Assembly: GCA_965224525.1 (NCBI GenBank)
Contig: OZ245050.1
Span: 3,038,001 to 3,102,000 of the forward strand
Origin: Granulosicoccus sp036478565
GTDB taxonomy: Bacteria > Pseudomonadota > Gammaproteobacteria > Granulosicoccales > Granulosicoccaceae
DNA length: 64,000 bases
Direction of reading: 5' to 3'
Shown piece by piece: positions 8,143 through 16,710 of this stretch (its first letter is position 1; each line of letters begins with the position of its first letter). A program made the translations under genes and the position numbers. The notes beneath the pieces are model-generated. The model was not told where the DNA came from, did not search any database, and was given only the letters and a program-made list of their open reading frames with translations.

Positions 8143-8682
8143 CTATTGTCTGAACGGAAAGTTAAACTTCTTCAACAACGATAACGCTTCAGCGTCCGAT
8201 TTCGCTGATGTCGTGATAGTGATGTCCATACCTCGGATCGCATCGATTTTGTCATATTCGATTTCCGGAAAGATGATCTGTTCTTTCACACCCATACTGT
8301 AGTTACCACGGCCATCGAAAGCGCGACCACTGATGCCACGAAAATCACGTACTCGTGGTATCGCTACTGATACCAGGCGGTCCAGAAATTCGTACATTCG
8401 ATCACGTCGCAAGGTGACCTTTACGCCAATCGGGTAGCCATCGCGAATCTTGAAACCGGCAATTGATTTGCGGGCGACGGTCACGACAGGCTTCTGACCG
8501 CTAATTTTGGTCATATCCCCAACTGCATGTTCCATGACTTTCTTGTCGCCCACCGCCTCGCCAAGGCCCATGTTGAGCGTTATTTTTTCAATGCGAGGCA
8601 CCTGCATGACGCTTTGGTACGTATGTTCCTTCATCATTTCAGGAACGATTTTCTCGCGATATTTTGTTTGCAGTCTTGTCAT
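8143..8682 (-). CDS. rplE: 50S ribosomal protein L5
   Basis: L5, 179 residues, same length as in E. coli. It binds 5S rRNA and forms an inter-subunit bridge. Recognised from RIEKITLNMGLGEAVGDKKV (about 30-49), GFKIRDGYPIGVKVTLRRDR and the C-terminal GMDITITTSAKSDAEALSLL. It follows rplX by 5 bases. In E. coli the start of this gene is the S8 operator; no obvious equivalent hairpin was identified here by eye. Confidence 0.98.
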   Translation of the reverse strand: MTRLQTKYREKIVPEMMKEHTYQSVMQVPRIEKITLNMGLGEAVGDKKVMEHAVGDMTKISGQKPVVTVARKSIAGFKIRDGYPIGVKVTLRRDRMYEFLDRLVSVAIPRVRDFRGISGRAFDGRGNYSMGVKEQIIFPEIEYDKIDAIRGMDITITTSAKSDAEALSLLKKFNFPFRQ

Positions 8683-8687
8683 TTCTA

Positions 8688-9002
8688 TCAGCCGTCCACT
8701 GCCGTATTGTCAGCCCGGAAAAAACGCTCCTTCCTGCCATCATCACCAGCGCGAAAACCAATTCGGCCACCGGCTTTTTTCGCCGGATTGAACAAAGCGA
8801 CGTTGGATATATGCACTGAAGCTTCACGCTCCTGGATACCACCAGGATCACCCATTGCCGGGTTGCCCTTGGCATGCTTTTTAACGATATTGATACCGTC
8901 AACGATAACGCGATCATCGAGAACGCTCTCGACCTTGCCCCGACGACCTTTGTCCTTGCCGGTTAGCATGATGACGTCATCACCTTGTTTTATACGTTCC
9001 AT
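8688..9002 (-). CDS. rplX: 50S ribosomal protein L24
   Basis: L24, 104 residues, an assembly initiator protein of the large subunit. The N-terminal KOW motif is clear: IKQGDDVIMLTGKDKGRRGK (about 4-23), then VIVDGINIVKKHAKGNPAMG. The end, KERFFRADNTAVDG, is typical. It lies between rplN and rplE in the spc order. Confidence 0.97.
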   Translation of the reverse strand: MERIKQGDDVIMLTGKDKGRRGKVESVLDDRVIVDGINIVKKHAKGNPAMGDPGGIQEREASVHISNVALFNPAKKAGGRIGFRAGDDGRKERFFRADNTAVDG

Positions 9003-9038
9003 ATCCTGTCTCTTAATCGTAGTCTGCGCCGGTTCGTC

Positions 9039-9407
9039 CTAGAGGACTTCCGGTGCAAGTGACACGATTTTCATAAATTTCTCGGAGCGCAACTCGCGCG
9101 TCACGGGGCCAAAAATTCGTGTACCAACCGGCTCCAGCTTCTGGTTCAATATGACCGCGGCATTCTGGTCGAAACGGATTGTTGACCCGTCACCACGACG
9201 AATTCCCTTGCGGGTACGCACCACCACAGCGTTGTACACCTCACCCTTCTTTACTTTGCCGCGAGGAATGGCATCCTTGACGCTGACCTTGATCACATCG
9301 CCGACACGTGCGTAACGACGATGCGAACCACCCAGTACTTTGATGCACATAACCCGTCGTGCACCACTGTTGTCCGCAACGTTCAGGACACTCTGCATTT
9401 GAATCAT
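9039..9407 (-). CDS. rplN: 50S ribosomal protein L14
   Basis: L14, 122 residues. An in-frame Met 11 codons upstream (9440) also exists, but the family invariably begins at MIQMQSVLNVADNSGARRVM, so the ATG at 9407 is chosen. Other signatures are GGSHRRYARVGDVIKVSVKD and the C-terminal TRELRSEKFMKIVSLAPEVL. First gene of the spc set. The 56-base gap to rpsQ shows no clear promoter, so spc is probably transcribed with the S10 set. Confidence 0.97.
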   Translation of the reverse strand: MIQMQSVLNVADNSGARRVMCIKVLGGSHRRYARVGDVIKVSVKDAIPRGKVKKGEVYNAVVVRTRKGIRRGDGSTIRFDQNAAVILNQKLEPVGTRIFGPVTRELRSEKFMKIVSLAPEVL

Positions 9408-9463
9408 CGGAACGCTACTCTTTTCTATCTGTTGTAACAATCATGACTATTCTGACCGCTTGC

Positions 9464-9733
9464 CTATTCGGCAGTCGCTGTCAGCACCTTGTCCAGAGTC
9501 CACGACTTCGTTTTGGAAATCGGCCGGCACTCCTTGATTTGCACCGTGTCACCGATGTTCAATTCGTTCTTCTCGTCATGCACGTGATACTTCTTACTAC
9601 GACGCATGTACTTGCCGTAAATCGGATGCTTGATTCGACGCTCGACCTGGACGGTCGCGGTCTGTTGCATCTTGTTGCTTGTCACACGACCGACTTCGGT
9701 ACGTGTCAGCGTTTCTTTCTGCTCGCTGCTCAT
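9464..9733 (-). CDS. rpsQ: 30S ribosomal protein S17
   Basis: S17, 89 residues, a primary 16S rRNA binder with an OB fold. Signatures: GRVTSNKMQQTATVQVERRI (about 15-34), HPIYGKYMRRSKKYHVHDEK and GDTVQIKECRPISKTKSWTL. The start is one base from the rpmC stop, so the two are translationally linked. Last gene of the S10 set. Confidence 0.98.
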   Translation of the reverse strand: MSSEQKETLTRTEVGRVTSNKMQQTATVQVERRIKHPIYGKYMRRSKKYHVHDEKNELNIGDTVQIKECRPISKTKSWTLDKVLTATAE

Positions 9734-9734
9734 A

Positions 9735-9929
9735 TCAGACTTCTGCCAGCTTTTGATTGATGACGGTTTTAATTCGTGCTATCTGACGACGAACACGCTT
9801 GAAGTTATGCGGTTTGATGTCTTGTCCGGAACCTTTTTGCATACGCAAGTTGAATTGCTCTCGGTACAGATCTTTGAGCTCGCTTCCCAGCTCATCGACA
9901 GTTTTCCCCTTAATCTCTGCAACACTCAT
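9735..9929 (-). CDS. rpmC: 50S ribosomal protein L29
   Basis: L29, 64 residues, located at the peptide exit tunnel where chaperones and SRP dock. Recognised from GKTVDELGSELKDLYREQFN followed by LRMQKGSGQDIKPHNFKRVR and RQIARIKTVINQKLAE. Its start overlaps the rplP stop by one base. Confidence 0.97.
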   Translation of the reverse strand: MSVAEIKGKTVDELGSELKDLYREQFNLRMQKGSGQDIKPHNFKRVRRQIARIKTVINQKLAEV

Positions 9930-10342
9930 TACGCTGCCGTCCTCGTTACGAATGTGGTCGAAAACGGAAGCTTCGCAGCCGCCAGTGCAAATGCCTCGCG
10001 TGCAATTTCCTCGCTCACCCCTTCCATTTCATACAACATCTTGCCTGGTTGGATCTTTGCCACCCAGAATTCGACGTTACCCTTGCCTTTACCCATACGA
10101 ACTTCAATAGGTTTTTTGGTCACAGGAGTATCTGGAAATACCCGAATCCAAATCTTGCCACCTCGCTTGATATGACGAGTCATAGCACGCCGGGCGGCCT
10201 CGATTTGGCGGGCTGTTAGACGACCACGATTTGTCGCTTTCAGACCGTATTCGCCAAAACTGACCTTGTTGCCGTTCTGCGCCAGACCACGGTTACGCCC
10301 CGTGTGCTGCTTTCTGAATTTTGTTCGTTTAGGTTGAAGCAT
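9929..10342 (-). CDS. rplP: 50S ribosomal protein L16
   Basis: L16, 137 residues, one more than in E. coli; it lies near the A-site tRNA. Start MLQPKRTKFRKQHTGRNRGL, then GLKATNRGRLTARQIEAARR and MGKGKGNVEFWVAKIQPGKM are all family signatures. An 82-base gap separates it from rpsC, longer than most spacers here; it contains a TTGACA on the leftward strand at 10417-10422 but no convincing -10 partner. Confidence 0.98.
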   Translation of the reverse strand: MLQPKRTKFRKQHTGRNRGLAQNGNKVSFGEYGLKATNRGRLTARQIEAARRAMTRHIKRGGKIWIRVFPDTPVTKKPIEVRMGKGKGNVEFWVAKIQPGKMLYEMEGVSEEIAREAFALAAAKLPFSTTFVTRTAA

Positions 10343-10424
10343 TATTGTTGCTGCCTGTTCCGGATGCCGTTGGTTGTTTTACCGAGAGCTGCCGAATTAG
10401 AGTCGCCGTTGTAGTTTGTCAAGG

Positions 10425-11108
10425 TTACTTACTGGTCGCCGCCGGTGCGCTTGCCTTGCGCTTCTCTTCCATGTCAAAAACTTCTCCATGGCAAATCCAG
10501 ACCTTGATACCAATGACACCATAGGTCGTGTGAGCCTCGGCAACGCCATATCCAATATCTGCGCGCAATGTGTGTAACGGCACACGACCATCGTGATACC
10601 ACTCGCGTCGGGCAATCTCTGCGCCATTCAGCCGGCCTGACACTGCGATTTTCACACCTTGTGCGCCCAGGCGCATCGTATTGGTCAGTACGCGTTTCAT
10701 CGCACGTCGAAACATGACACGACGCTCAAGCTGCTGCGCCACACCTTCGGCAACCAGCTGTGCATCCAGTTCGGGCTTGCGGATTTCGGCAATATTGATC
10801 TTGACATTATTGATATTAATACCAAGCATTGGCGCTAGCACCTTGCGCAGTCGCTCTACATCTTCGCCTTTTTTACCAATGACAATACCTGGACGCGCGG
10901 AATGGATGGTGATGATGACGGATTTTGCAGGCCGTTGAATCTGAATGCGGCTGACCGATGCATGCGACAGCTGTTTCTTCAGATACTTGCGTATTTTGAT
11001 ATCGTCGTTCAGGTAATTTGCATAGTCTTCCGTATCGGCGTACCAGGTGGAATTCCAGTCCTGGGAAATACCGAGACGAATACCAATCGGGTGTACTTTC
11101 TGGCCCAT
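10425..11108 (-). CDS. rpsC: 30S ribosomal protein S3
   Basis: S3, 227 residues, part of the mRNA entry site. The KH domain is seen at SARPGIVIGKKGEDVERLRK (about 70-89), and the C-terminal domain at GRLNGAEIARREWYHDGRVP and LRADIGYGVAEAHTTYGVIG. The C-terminal tail is short and Ala/Lys-rich. It lies between rplV and rplP in the S10 order. Confidence 0.98.
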   Translation of the reverse strand: MGQKVHPIGIRLGISQDWNSTWYADTEDYANYLNDDIKIRKYLKKQLSHASVSRIQIQRPAKSVIITIHSARPGIVIGKKGEDVERLRKVLAPMLGININNVKINIAEIRKPELDAQLVAEGVAQQLERRVMFRRAMKRVLTNTMRLGAQGVKIAVSGRLNGAEIARREWYHDGRVPLHTLRADIGYGVAEAHTTYGVIGIKVWICHGEVFDMEEKRKASAPAATSK

Positions 11109-11118
11109 TATCGCGTCC

Positions 11119-11451
11119 TCAGCTGTCCGATACCGTCACAATAATGTGACTGGTTCGTTTCAATATTCGGTTGGCACGACCTTTGGCGCGTGCTCGTAGT
11201 CGTTTCATCGTCGGACCTTCATTTACCTGTACCGCTGACACCTTTAATTCATCAATGTCCGCGCCTTCATTGTGTTCAGCATTTGCAATCGCGCTGTCCA
11301 CCAGTTTTTTCATAATAGCGCCAGCTTTCTTTTCGCTGAAAGTCAGTACTTCCAGTGCTCGTTCTACCGGCAAGCCACGAATCTGATCAGCCACAAGCCT
11401 GACTTTTTGCGCTGAGATACGCGCCATTTTTAGCCTTGATTCAACTTGCAT
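11119..11451 (-). CDS. rplV: 50S ribosomal protein L22
   Basis: L22, 110 residues as in E. coli; its beta-hairpin forms part of the exit tunnel and is a macrolide-resistance site. Seen are RISAQKVRLVADQIRGLPVE near the start and the hairpin PTMKRLRARAKGRANRILKR (about 80-99), which shows no deletion. Starts 2 bases after rpsS. Confidence 0.98.
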   Translation of the reverse strand: MQVESRLKMARISAQKVRLVADQIRGLPVERALEVLTFSEKKAGAIMKKLVDSAIANAEHNEGADIDELKVSAVQVNEGPTMKRLRARAKGRANRILKRTSHIIVTVSDS

Positions 11452-11453
11452 GA

Positions 11454-11726
11454 TTACCTCGACTTCTTGTCCGCAACGTGGCCTCGGTAGGTTCGCGTTG
11501 CCGCGAACTCACCCAGCTTGTGCCCTACCATGTTTTCGGACACCAGTACCGGCACATGTTGGCGACCATTATGTACGGCGATGGTCAACCCGACCATATC
11601 AGGCAATATCATGGAGCGACGCGACCAGGTCTTGATGGGGCGTTTGCTGTTGGATGCTCGCGCTTCATCAACCTTTTTGACAAGGTGATGATCGACGAAC
11701 GGACCTTTTTTTAATGAACGTGGCAC
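11454..11726 (-). CDS. rpsS: 30S ribosomal protein S19
   Basis: S19, 90 residues, in the small-subunit head. Signatures are MPRSLKKGPFVDHHLVKKVD at the start and the C-terminal HKLGEFAATRTYRGHVADKK. It lies between rplB and rplV. Confidence 0.98.
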   Translation of the reverse strand: MPRSLKKGPFVDHHLVKKVDEARASNSKRPIKTWSRRSMILPDMVGLTIAVHNGRQHVPVLVSENMVGHKLGEFAATRTYRGHVADKKSR

Positions 11727-11738
11727 GGTCTACCTCAA

Positions 11739-12566
11739 CTATTTCTTGTTTCGACGACGCACGATCATATTGTCGGTGCGCTTGTTCGAACGTGTTTTGT
11801 AACCCTTGGTAGGTGTTCCCCACGGACTAACGGGATGACGACCACCTGAGGTACGCCCCTCACCACCACCATGCGGGTGATCAACTGGATTCATCGCAAC
11901 ACCGCGCACTGTAGGCCGTACGCCGCGCCAGCGAGCTGCGCCCGCCTTACCCAATTTGCGCAACTGATGTTCGCCATTGCCAACTTCGCCCAGTGTTGCA
12001 CGACAATCCACTTGAACACGGCGCATTTCACCCGAACGAAGCCGCAGTGTTGCATACATGCCTTCACGAGCTACAAGCTGTACCGCAGCACCGGCGCTAC
12101 GCGCTATCTGTGCGCCTCGACCTGGCTTCAGTTCGACACAGTGGACCGTACTACCAACAGGTATATTGTTCAGTGGCAATGTATTGCCGGCCCTAATGGG
12201 CGCTTCGCGGCCAGACATCAGCTTGTCGCCTGCCTTTACACCCTTGGGTGCAATAACATAGCGGCGCTCGCCATCGGCGTATTTCAACAAAGCGATGTCA
12301 GCTGTACGATTAGGGTCATACTCGATGCGCTCAACGACAGCAGGCACGCCATCCTTGTTGCGCTTGAAATCAATAATGCGATAACGACGCTTATGCCCAC
12401 CACCAATGTGACGTTGCGTAATTCGGCCTTTGTTATTGCGTCCACCAGACTTGCTCAGGCGTTCAACCAGAGGCTCGTACGGGCCTTCCTTGGAAAGGTC
12501 CTTATTGACAACACGAACCTGAAAACGCTTACCCGGTGAAGTCGGTTTTGATTTGATCAGAGCCAT
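11739..12566 (-). CDS. rplB: 50S ribosomal protein L2
   Basis: L2, 275 residues, required for subunit joining and close to the peptidyl transferase centre. Recognised from MALIKSKPTSPGKRFQVRVV, GRNNKGRITQRHIGGGHKRR and the C-terminal NPVDHPHGGGEGRTSGGRHP, which includes the conserved histidine (the second His of DHPHGG). The 3-base gap to rplW and 12 bases to rpsS fit one operon. Confidence 0.99.
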   Translation of the reverse strand: MALIKSKPTSPGKRFQVRVVNKDLSKEGPYEPLVERLSKSGGRNNKGRITQRHIGGGHKRRYRIIDFKRNKDGVPAVVERIEYDPNRTADIALLKYADGERRYVIAPKGVKAGDKLMSGREAPIRAGNTLPLNNIPVGSTVHCVELKPGRGAQIARSAGAAVQLVAREGMYATLRLRSGEMRRVQVDCRATLGEVGNGEHQLRKLGKAGAARWRGVRPTVRGVAMNPVDHPHGGGEGRTSGGRHPVSPWGTPTKGYKTRSNKRTDNMIVRRRNKK

Positions 12567-12569
12567 GAC

Positions 12570-12869
12570 TTAACCCTCAATGCCCATAAAGTCGAGATCC
12601 TGACCCTCAGCCAGTCGCACAATGGCTTTTTTCCAATCGGAACGCTTGCCAGGTGTGGAACCAAAGCGTTTGATTTTGCCGCGCACATTGAGAATCTGCA
12701 CACTTTTCACATCCACACTGAACAGTTTTTCGACAGCCTTTTTCACTTCAAGCTTGCTGGCATCCTTGACCACACGAAAGGTATGTCGACCTTCCATTTC
12801 AGCGGCCATTGATGTCTTTTCAGACACATGCGGCGCTAGTAGAATCTGATACAGACGTTGCTCGTTCAT
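12570..12869 (-). CDS. rplW: 50S ribosomal protein L23
   Basis: L23, 99 residues, at the tunnel exit and the main docking site of trigger factor and SRP. Seen are YQILLAPHVSEKTSMAAEME, VKKAVEKLFSVDVKSVQILN and GKIKRFGSTPGKRSDWKKAI. The start overlaps the end of rplD by four bases (ATGA), so translation is coupled. Confidence 0.98.
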   Translation of the reverse strand: MNEQRLYQILLAPHVSEKTSMAAEMEGRHTFRVVKDASKLEVKKAVEKLFSVDVKSVQILNVRGKIKRFGSTPGKRSDWKKAIVRLAEGQDLDFMGIEG

Positions 12870-13468
12870 GCCAATCGCTCCTCCAGCTGTTTGAGTGCAG
12901 CCGTCGTTACCACGATTTGCGGGTAGCGAATCAAACTGACAGGATCAACACCTTCAACATCCAGCACCTGAACGTGCGGAATGTTGCGGCTGGCAAGATA
13001 AACCGATTCAGTGACCTCATCCATCAGCACCAGTACTTTCTCAACGCCCAACTCAGCCATGCGCGCTCGCATTACACGGGTTTTTGGCTCATCCAGCTCA
13101 AAACTGTCGACGATGATCAGGCGAGCATCTGCGGCTGCCTGCGAGAGAATGGACCGCAGTGCAGCCCTGTACATTTTCTTGTTGACCTTTTGTGTGTAAT
13201 CACGCTTTTTTGCCGCGAATGTCACACCACCGCCAGTCCAGATCGGACTGCGTGAGGTACCAGCGCGCGCTCGACCGGTGCCTTTCTGACGCCAGGGCTT
13301 TGCACCACCGCCGCGAACTTCGGAGCGAGTTTTTTGTGCCGCATTTCCGGAACGCGCACCGGCCAGATACGCCGTCACAATCTGGTGAACCAGACCGTCG
13401 TTAATCTTTGCGCCAAATACCGCATCGGAAACCGATACAGAACCGCCGCTATGGGTTTTGAGGTCCAT
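12866..13468 (-). CDS. rplD: 50S ribosomal protein L4
   Basis: L4, 200 residues. In E. coli it also represses its own S10 operon by binding the leader of rpsJ. The tunnel loop is present: AQKTRSEVRGGGAKPWRQKG and RAGTSRSPIWTGGGVTFAAK (about 42-83). Because rpsJ is not at the head of this operon, any L4 target must lie in the leader before rplC (14126-14320) or before rpsJ elsewhere. It starts 3 bases after rplC. Confidence 0.98.
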   Translation of the reverse strand: MDLKTHSGGSVSVSDAVFGAKINDGLVHQIVTAYLAGARSGNAAQKTRSEVRGGGAKPWRQKGTGRARAGTSRSPIWTGGGVTFAAKKRDYTQKVNKKMYRAALRSILSQAAADARLIIVDSFELDEPKTRVMRARMAELGVEKVLVLMDEVTESVYLASRNIPHVQVLDVEGVDPVSLIRYPQIVVTTAALKQLEERLA

Positions 13469-13471
13469 GAC

Positions 13472-14125
13472 TTAGCTCTTCGCTTTTTTTGTCTTGACAG
13501 CTGGTTTGATGATTACGTCACCACCATCGGGACCTGGAACCGGCCCACGAATCAGGATAACGTCTCGCGCTTCATCAATACGCACAACCATGAGATTTTG
13601 GGTCGTCGTTTTAACTGCACCCATGTGGCCAGCCATCTTCTTTCCCTTGAAAACGCGACCTGGCGTCTGGTTCTGACCAATTGAGCCAGGCGCTCTGTGA
13701 GACAGCGAATTACCGTGCGTTGCATCCTGCATCTGAAAATTGTGTCGCTTGACGCCACCCGCAAAGCCTTTACCAATACTGGTACCGGTCACGTCGACTT
13801 TCTGACCTGACTCAAACATCTCAATACCGATTTCGCCACCGACACTAAGCTCGTCGGCTGCATCAGTATCAATCCGGAATTCCCAGAGACCGCGTCCGGC
13901 AGCCACACCCGCCTTGGCGAAATGACCTGCTTCTGCCTTGCTCAGACGACTGGTCTTTTTCTCGCCCGCAGTCACCTGCACGGACGAGTAACCATCAGTC
14001 TCGGTTGTCTTCATTGCCGTGATTCGATTTTTCGCCACTTCAATCACCGTTACCGGCGTTGAAGTACCCGACTCATCAAACACGCGTGTCATGCCGATTT
14101 TGCGGCCAACCACACCCAACGTCAT
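13472..14125 (-). CDS. rplC: 50S ribosomal protein L3
   Basis: L3, 217 residues from the ATG at 14125, which has a GGAG ribosome-binding sequence six bases upstream and gives the family start MTLGVVGRKIGMTRVFDESG. An in-frame GTG at 14143 would add six residues and is less likely. The central GKGFAGGVKRHNFQMQDATH and SHRAPGSIGQNQTPGRVFKG are diagnostic. It is the first gene of the S10 set here because rpsJ is located at 26291-26605, some 12 kb away. A strong terminator-type hairpin lies 155 bases upstream. Confidence 0.97.
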   Translation of the reverse strand: MTLGVVGRKIGMTRVFDESGTSTPVTVIEVAKNRITAMKTTETDGYSSVQVTAGEKKTSRLSKAEAGHFAKAGVAAGRGLWEFRIDTDAADELSVGGEIGIEMFESGQKVDVTGTSIGKGFAGGVKRHNFQMQDATHGNSLSHRAPGSIGQNQTPGRVFKGKKMAGHMGAVKTTTQNLMVVRIDEARDVILIRGPVPGPDGGDVIIKPAVKTKKAKS

Positions 14126-14633
14126 TACGTTCTCCACACTCACAAGAGCGCCCGAACCATCGGTGCAGGCAACCCGCCGACCGTATCTGGCTTTCCACCG
14201 ACGGCCTGATGGCCTGGATAGTGGAAGCAGCTTGTACGGCCCGGGCCCACACGGCTCGCGGCGCTAGTTCATCACAGCGTCAAAAAAACAAACCCGGCGG
14301 GGAAACCACGCCGGGTCAGGTAGCCAGCAAGGATAACAGGTAAATATCGTGTCGGCCACACTTCCAGCGTGTTTTTTATGCCAGCAAGTAAGAAAAATAA
14401 TTACAAATTTGGCCAAATCAGTTACACACGCCAATTAAATGCCCTGTTTGTCCAGTTCTCAGCGGGGTTAAGCGGGGTCGGACCTCAGTAAGTAGTTGAT
14501 TCACGAGGCGTCGTACCTTCAAGCATCTGATTTTCCATGGCGGCAATGCTTAATCGGTGGTCTGACCTCACCTAAATCCACAATTTCGCTAAAAACCTGG
14601 ACTTTCCATTGCAGCGCGGCAAGAAACCTGGAT
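14126..14633. other. Gene-free stretch: rplC leader and spacer to the oppF end
   Basis: No gene is supported here. The part next to rplC (14126-14280) is a GC-rich leader with a foldable stem (GCTTCCAC with GTGGAAAGC, one bulge, on the leftward strand). A rho-independent terminator sits at 14281-14316. From 14340 to 14460 the DNA is AT-rich and could hold the rplC promoter, but no convincing -35/-10 pair was found. Two 9-base near-palindromes of the form GGTCNGACC occur at 14476-14484 and 14559-14567. Confidence 0.6.
14281..14316 (-). terminator. Rho-independent terminator or attenuator upstream of rplC
   Basis: Read leftward, ACCCGGCG pairs perfectly with CGCCGGGT (arms 14309-14316 and 14292-14299) around a 9-base loop and is followed by TTGTTTTTTTG. 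This is a textbook terminator. It could end the peptide-importer transcript, whose last gene stops at 14634, or act as an attenuator in the S10-set leader if the rplC promoter is upstream of it. Confidence 0.8.
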
Positions 14634-15629
14634 CTATGCTGGTCCCGGCAGGTGACAGGCAACCCGATGCTTGCCTTTGGCCTCTTGCAATGCCAGTGGC
14701 GGTGCTTGCTCTTCACAGATAGTTTGCGCCCTGTGGCAACGCGTCCGAAACACGCAACCTGACGGCGGCGCTAGTGGACTCGGAAGATCACCCTGCAGCA
14801 GTATCGTTTCCTTGGCTTTCTCGGCTTTCGGATCAGGAATGGGCACCGCAGAGATCAACGCTTGCGTGTAGGGATGCAGCGGATTGTTGTAAAAAACGTC
14901 GTGATCCGCTATTTCCATCACCTTCCCCAGGTAGAGCACCATGACCTGATTCGAGATGTGCTTAACCACGCTCAGGTCATGCGCGATAAAGATGAGCGAC
15001 AAACCCAGTTCTTGTTGCAATTCCATCAACAGGTTAATGACCTGCGCCTGAATGGACACATCAAGCGCTGAGACGGGTTCGTCGCAGATAATGAGCTTCG
15101 GCTCGACGATCAGGGCGCGGGCAATGCCGATACGCTGGCACTGACCACCCGAAAACTCATGCGGATAGCGATTGATCTGATTGGGCAGAAGGCTCACTTT
15201 CGCCATTATTGTCTTGACCTGCTCTTTGATCTCTCTGGATGACAAGCCAGGTTTATGCGTGCGCAAAGGCTCTGCAATGATTTGCCCGGCTGTCATGCGC
15301 GGGTTGAGTGATGCCAATGGGTCCTGAAATACCATTTGTATTTCCGAGCGGTACGGCATCATGCGAGCTTTGCTGAGTGACAGCAGCTCTTCACCGCCCA
15401 TCCAGACTACTTCACCGGTAGCCGCCACCATGCGAATCAGAGCGCGCGCCAGTGTGGATTTGCCACAACCGGATTCGCCGACCACGCCCAGGGTCTGACC
15501 TTGCTCAAGGATAAAGTCGACGCCACTCACCGCCTGCAGCACCTGGGATTTACTCCACGGCCAGCTACTTTCAGAGCTGATACTGAAGGACACCCGCAAG
15601 TCTTTCACCTGCAACAGTGGCACGCTCAT
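14634..15629 (-). CDS. oppF: Peptide ABC transporter ATPase, OppF type
   Basis: Second ATPase of a peptide importer, 331 residues from the ATG at 15629; a TTG two codons upstream is a weaker start. It has Walker A GVVGESGCGKSTLARALIRM, the signature HEFSGGQCQRIGIARALIVE and Walker B LIICDEPVSALDVSIQAQVI, then the oligopeptide/dipeptide C-terminal domain with HPYTQALISAVPIPDP and the cysteine-bearing CVFRTRCHRAQTICEEQAPP that in relatives binds an iron-sulfur cluster. It pairs with OppD upstream and energises the OppBC pore. Last gene of the five-gene importer set. Confidence 0.93.
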   Translation of the reverse strand: MSVPLLQVKDLRVSFSISSESSWPWSKSQVLQAVSGVDFILEQGQTLGVVGESGCGKSTLARALIRMVAATGEVVWMGGEELLSLSKARMMPYRSEIQMVFQDPLASLNPRMTAGQIIAEPLRTHKPGLSSREIKEQVKTIMAKVSLLPNQINRYPHEFSGGQCQRIGIARALIVEPKLIICDEPVSALDVSIQAQVINLLMELQQELGLSLIFIAHDLSVVKHISNQVMVLYLGKVMEIADHDVFYNNPLHPYTQALISAVPIPDPKAEKAKETILLQGDLPSPLAPPSGCVFRTRCHRAQTICEEQAPPLALQEAKGKHRVACHLPGPA

Positions 15630-15649
15630 GTGCAATCACTCGCTCTCAT

Positions 15650-15715
15650 TCAATTCACCATTGTTATCCCGGCCATCAGCATAAAAACGGCCAGCACGAT
15701 TAAATCGAGAATCAT
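15650..15715 (-). CDS. Possible 21-residue membrane micropeptide between oppD and oppF
   Basis: An ATG at 15715 opens a 21-codon frame ending in TGA at 15650. The product starts MILDLIVLAVFMLMAGITMV and is almost wholly hydrophobic, like a single membrane helix. It sits in the 101-base gap between oppD and oppF, the only sizeable gap between the four downstream genes of this set. No good ribosome-binding site is seen, and another frame through the same gap is also open, so chance is quite possible. Confidence 0.2.
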   Translation of the reverse strand: MILDLIVLAVFMLMAGITMVN

Positions 15716-15730
15716 CAGATTGGCAGACCT

Positions 15731-16708
15731 TCATTTCAGTTCATCAGCGGCCACGTGACAGGCACGCACCCGCTCTGAAACACCAACCACATATTCACTC
15801 AGTACCGGCTTTTGATCTGCACAGCGATCTATCGCGTATGCACACCGTGGTTCAAAGGGGCAGCCAGCCGGTGCATGCAACATGTTTGGCGGACTACCAG
15901 GAATTGTTGCCAGGCTGCTTGTTGATTCGTCAATGCGCAATACCGACCCCAGCAAACCACGAGTGTAAGGATGCGATGGTGATTCAAATAATGCCTCTAC
16001 CGAGCCTTGCTCCATGACACAACCACCGTAGAGCACGATGATCTCCTTGCAGAAGCCAGCGACTACACCAAGGTCGTGGGTTATGAGCATGACACCCATG
16101 GCAAACTCGTGCTGCAGTTCGGCAAACAATTCCATGATTTGCGCCTGCACGGTGACATCAAGCGCCGTTGAAGGTTCATCGGCAATCAACAACTGTGGCT
16201 TACATAGCAACGACATTGCAATCATTACTCGCTGCCGCATGCCACCGGAAAATTCATGCGGGTATTGCTTCACCCGGTTTTTTGCATCGGGTATTTTCAC
16301 TGCATCAAGCATGCGTACCGATGCCGAAATTGCATCGGTCTTTGACAGCCCCTTGTGCAGCATCAACACCTCGGCCATTTGACTGGACACACGCATATAG
16401 GGGTTGAGTGAGGACATCGGATCCTGAAAAACAATGCCGATGCCTGCGGAACGAATGTCGTTTAGTCGCGCCTGCGAAGCATTCAGTATTTCTTCGTTAT
16501 TGAACTTCACCGATCCTGTCGCCTGGCCGTTGTCTGCCAGCAAACCGAGAATGGCAAAGGCGGTCTGACTTTTACCCGACCCGCTCTCGCCAACTATAGC
16601 CAGCGTTTGACTGGTGTCCATTGAAAAGCTGATGTCATTGACAGCGTTGACGACACCATCGTTGGTGCGAAAACTGACCCGGAGATTTTCTACCTCAAGC
16701 AGCGACAT
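15731..16708 (-). CDS. oppD: Peptide ABC transporter ATPase, OppD type
   Basis: First ATPase of the importer, 325 residues. Seen are Walker A AIVGESGSGKSQTAFAILGL (about 36-55), the signature YPHEFSGGMRQRVMIAMSLL, Walker B LLIADEPSTALDVTVQAQIM and the C-terminal oligopeptide domain with SHPYTRGLLGSVLRID and a four-cysteine segment (CPFEPRCAYAIDRCADQKPV). It follows oppC after two bases. Confidence 0.93.
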   Translation of the reverse strand: MSLLEVENLRVSFRTNDGVVNAVNDISFSMDTSQTLAIVGESGSGKSQTAFAILGLLADNGQATGSVKFNNEEILNASQARLNDIRSAGIGIVFQDPMSSLNPYMRVSSQMAEVLMLHKGLSKTDAISASVRMLDAVKIPDAKNRVKQYPHEFSGGMRQRVMIAMSLLCKPQLLIADEPSTALDVTVQAQIMELFAELQHEFAMGVMLITHDLGVVAGFCKEIIVLYGGCVMEQGSVEALFESPSHPYTRGLLGSVLRIDESTSSLATIPGSPPNMLHAPAGCPFEPRCAYAIDRCADQKPVLSEYVVGVSERVRACHVAADELK

Positions 16709-16710
16709 CG

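Noticed and set aside
10417..10422. Internal promoter before rplP from a perfect TTGACA
   Set aside because: The sequence 17 bases on, TAATTC, matches the -10 consensus at only two positions.
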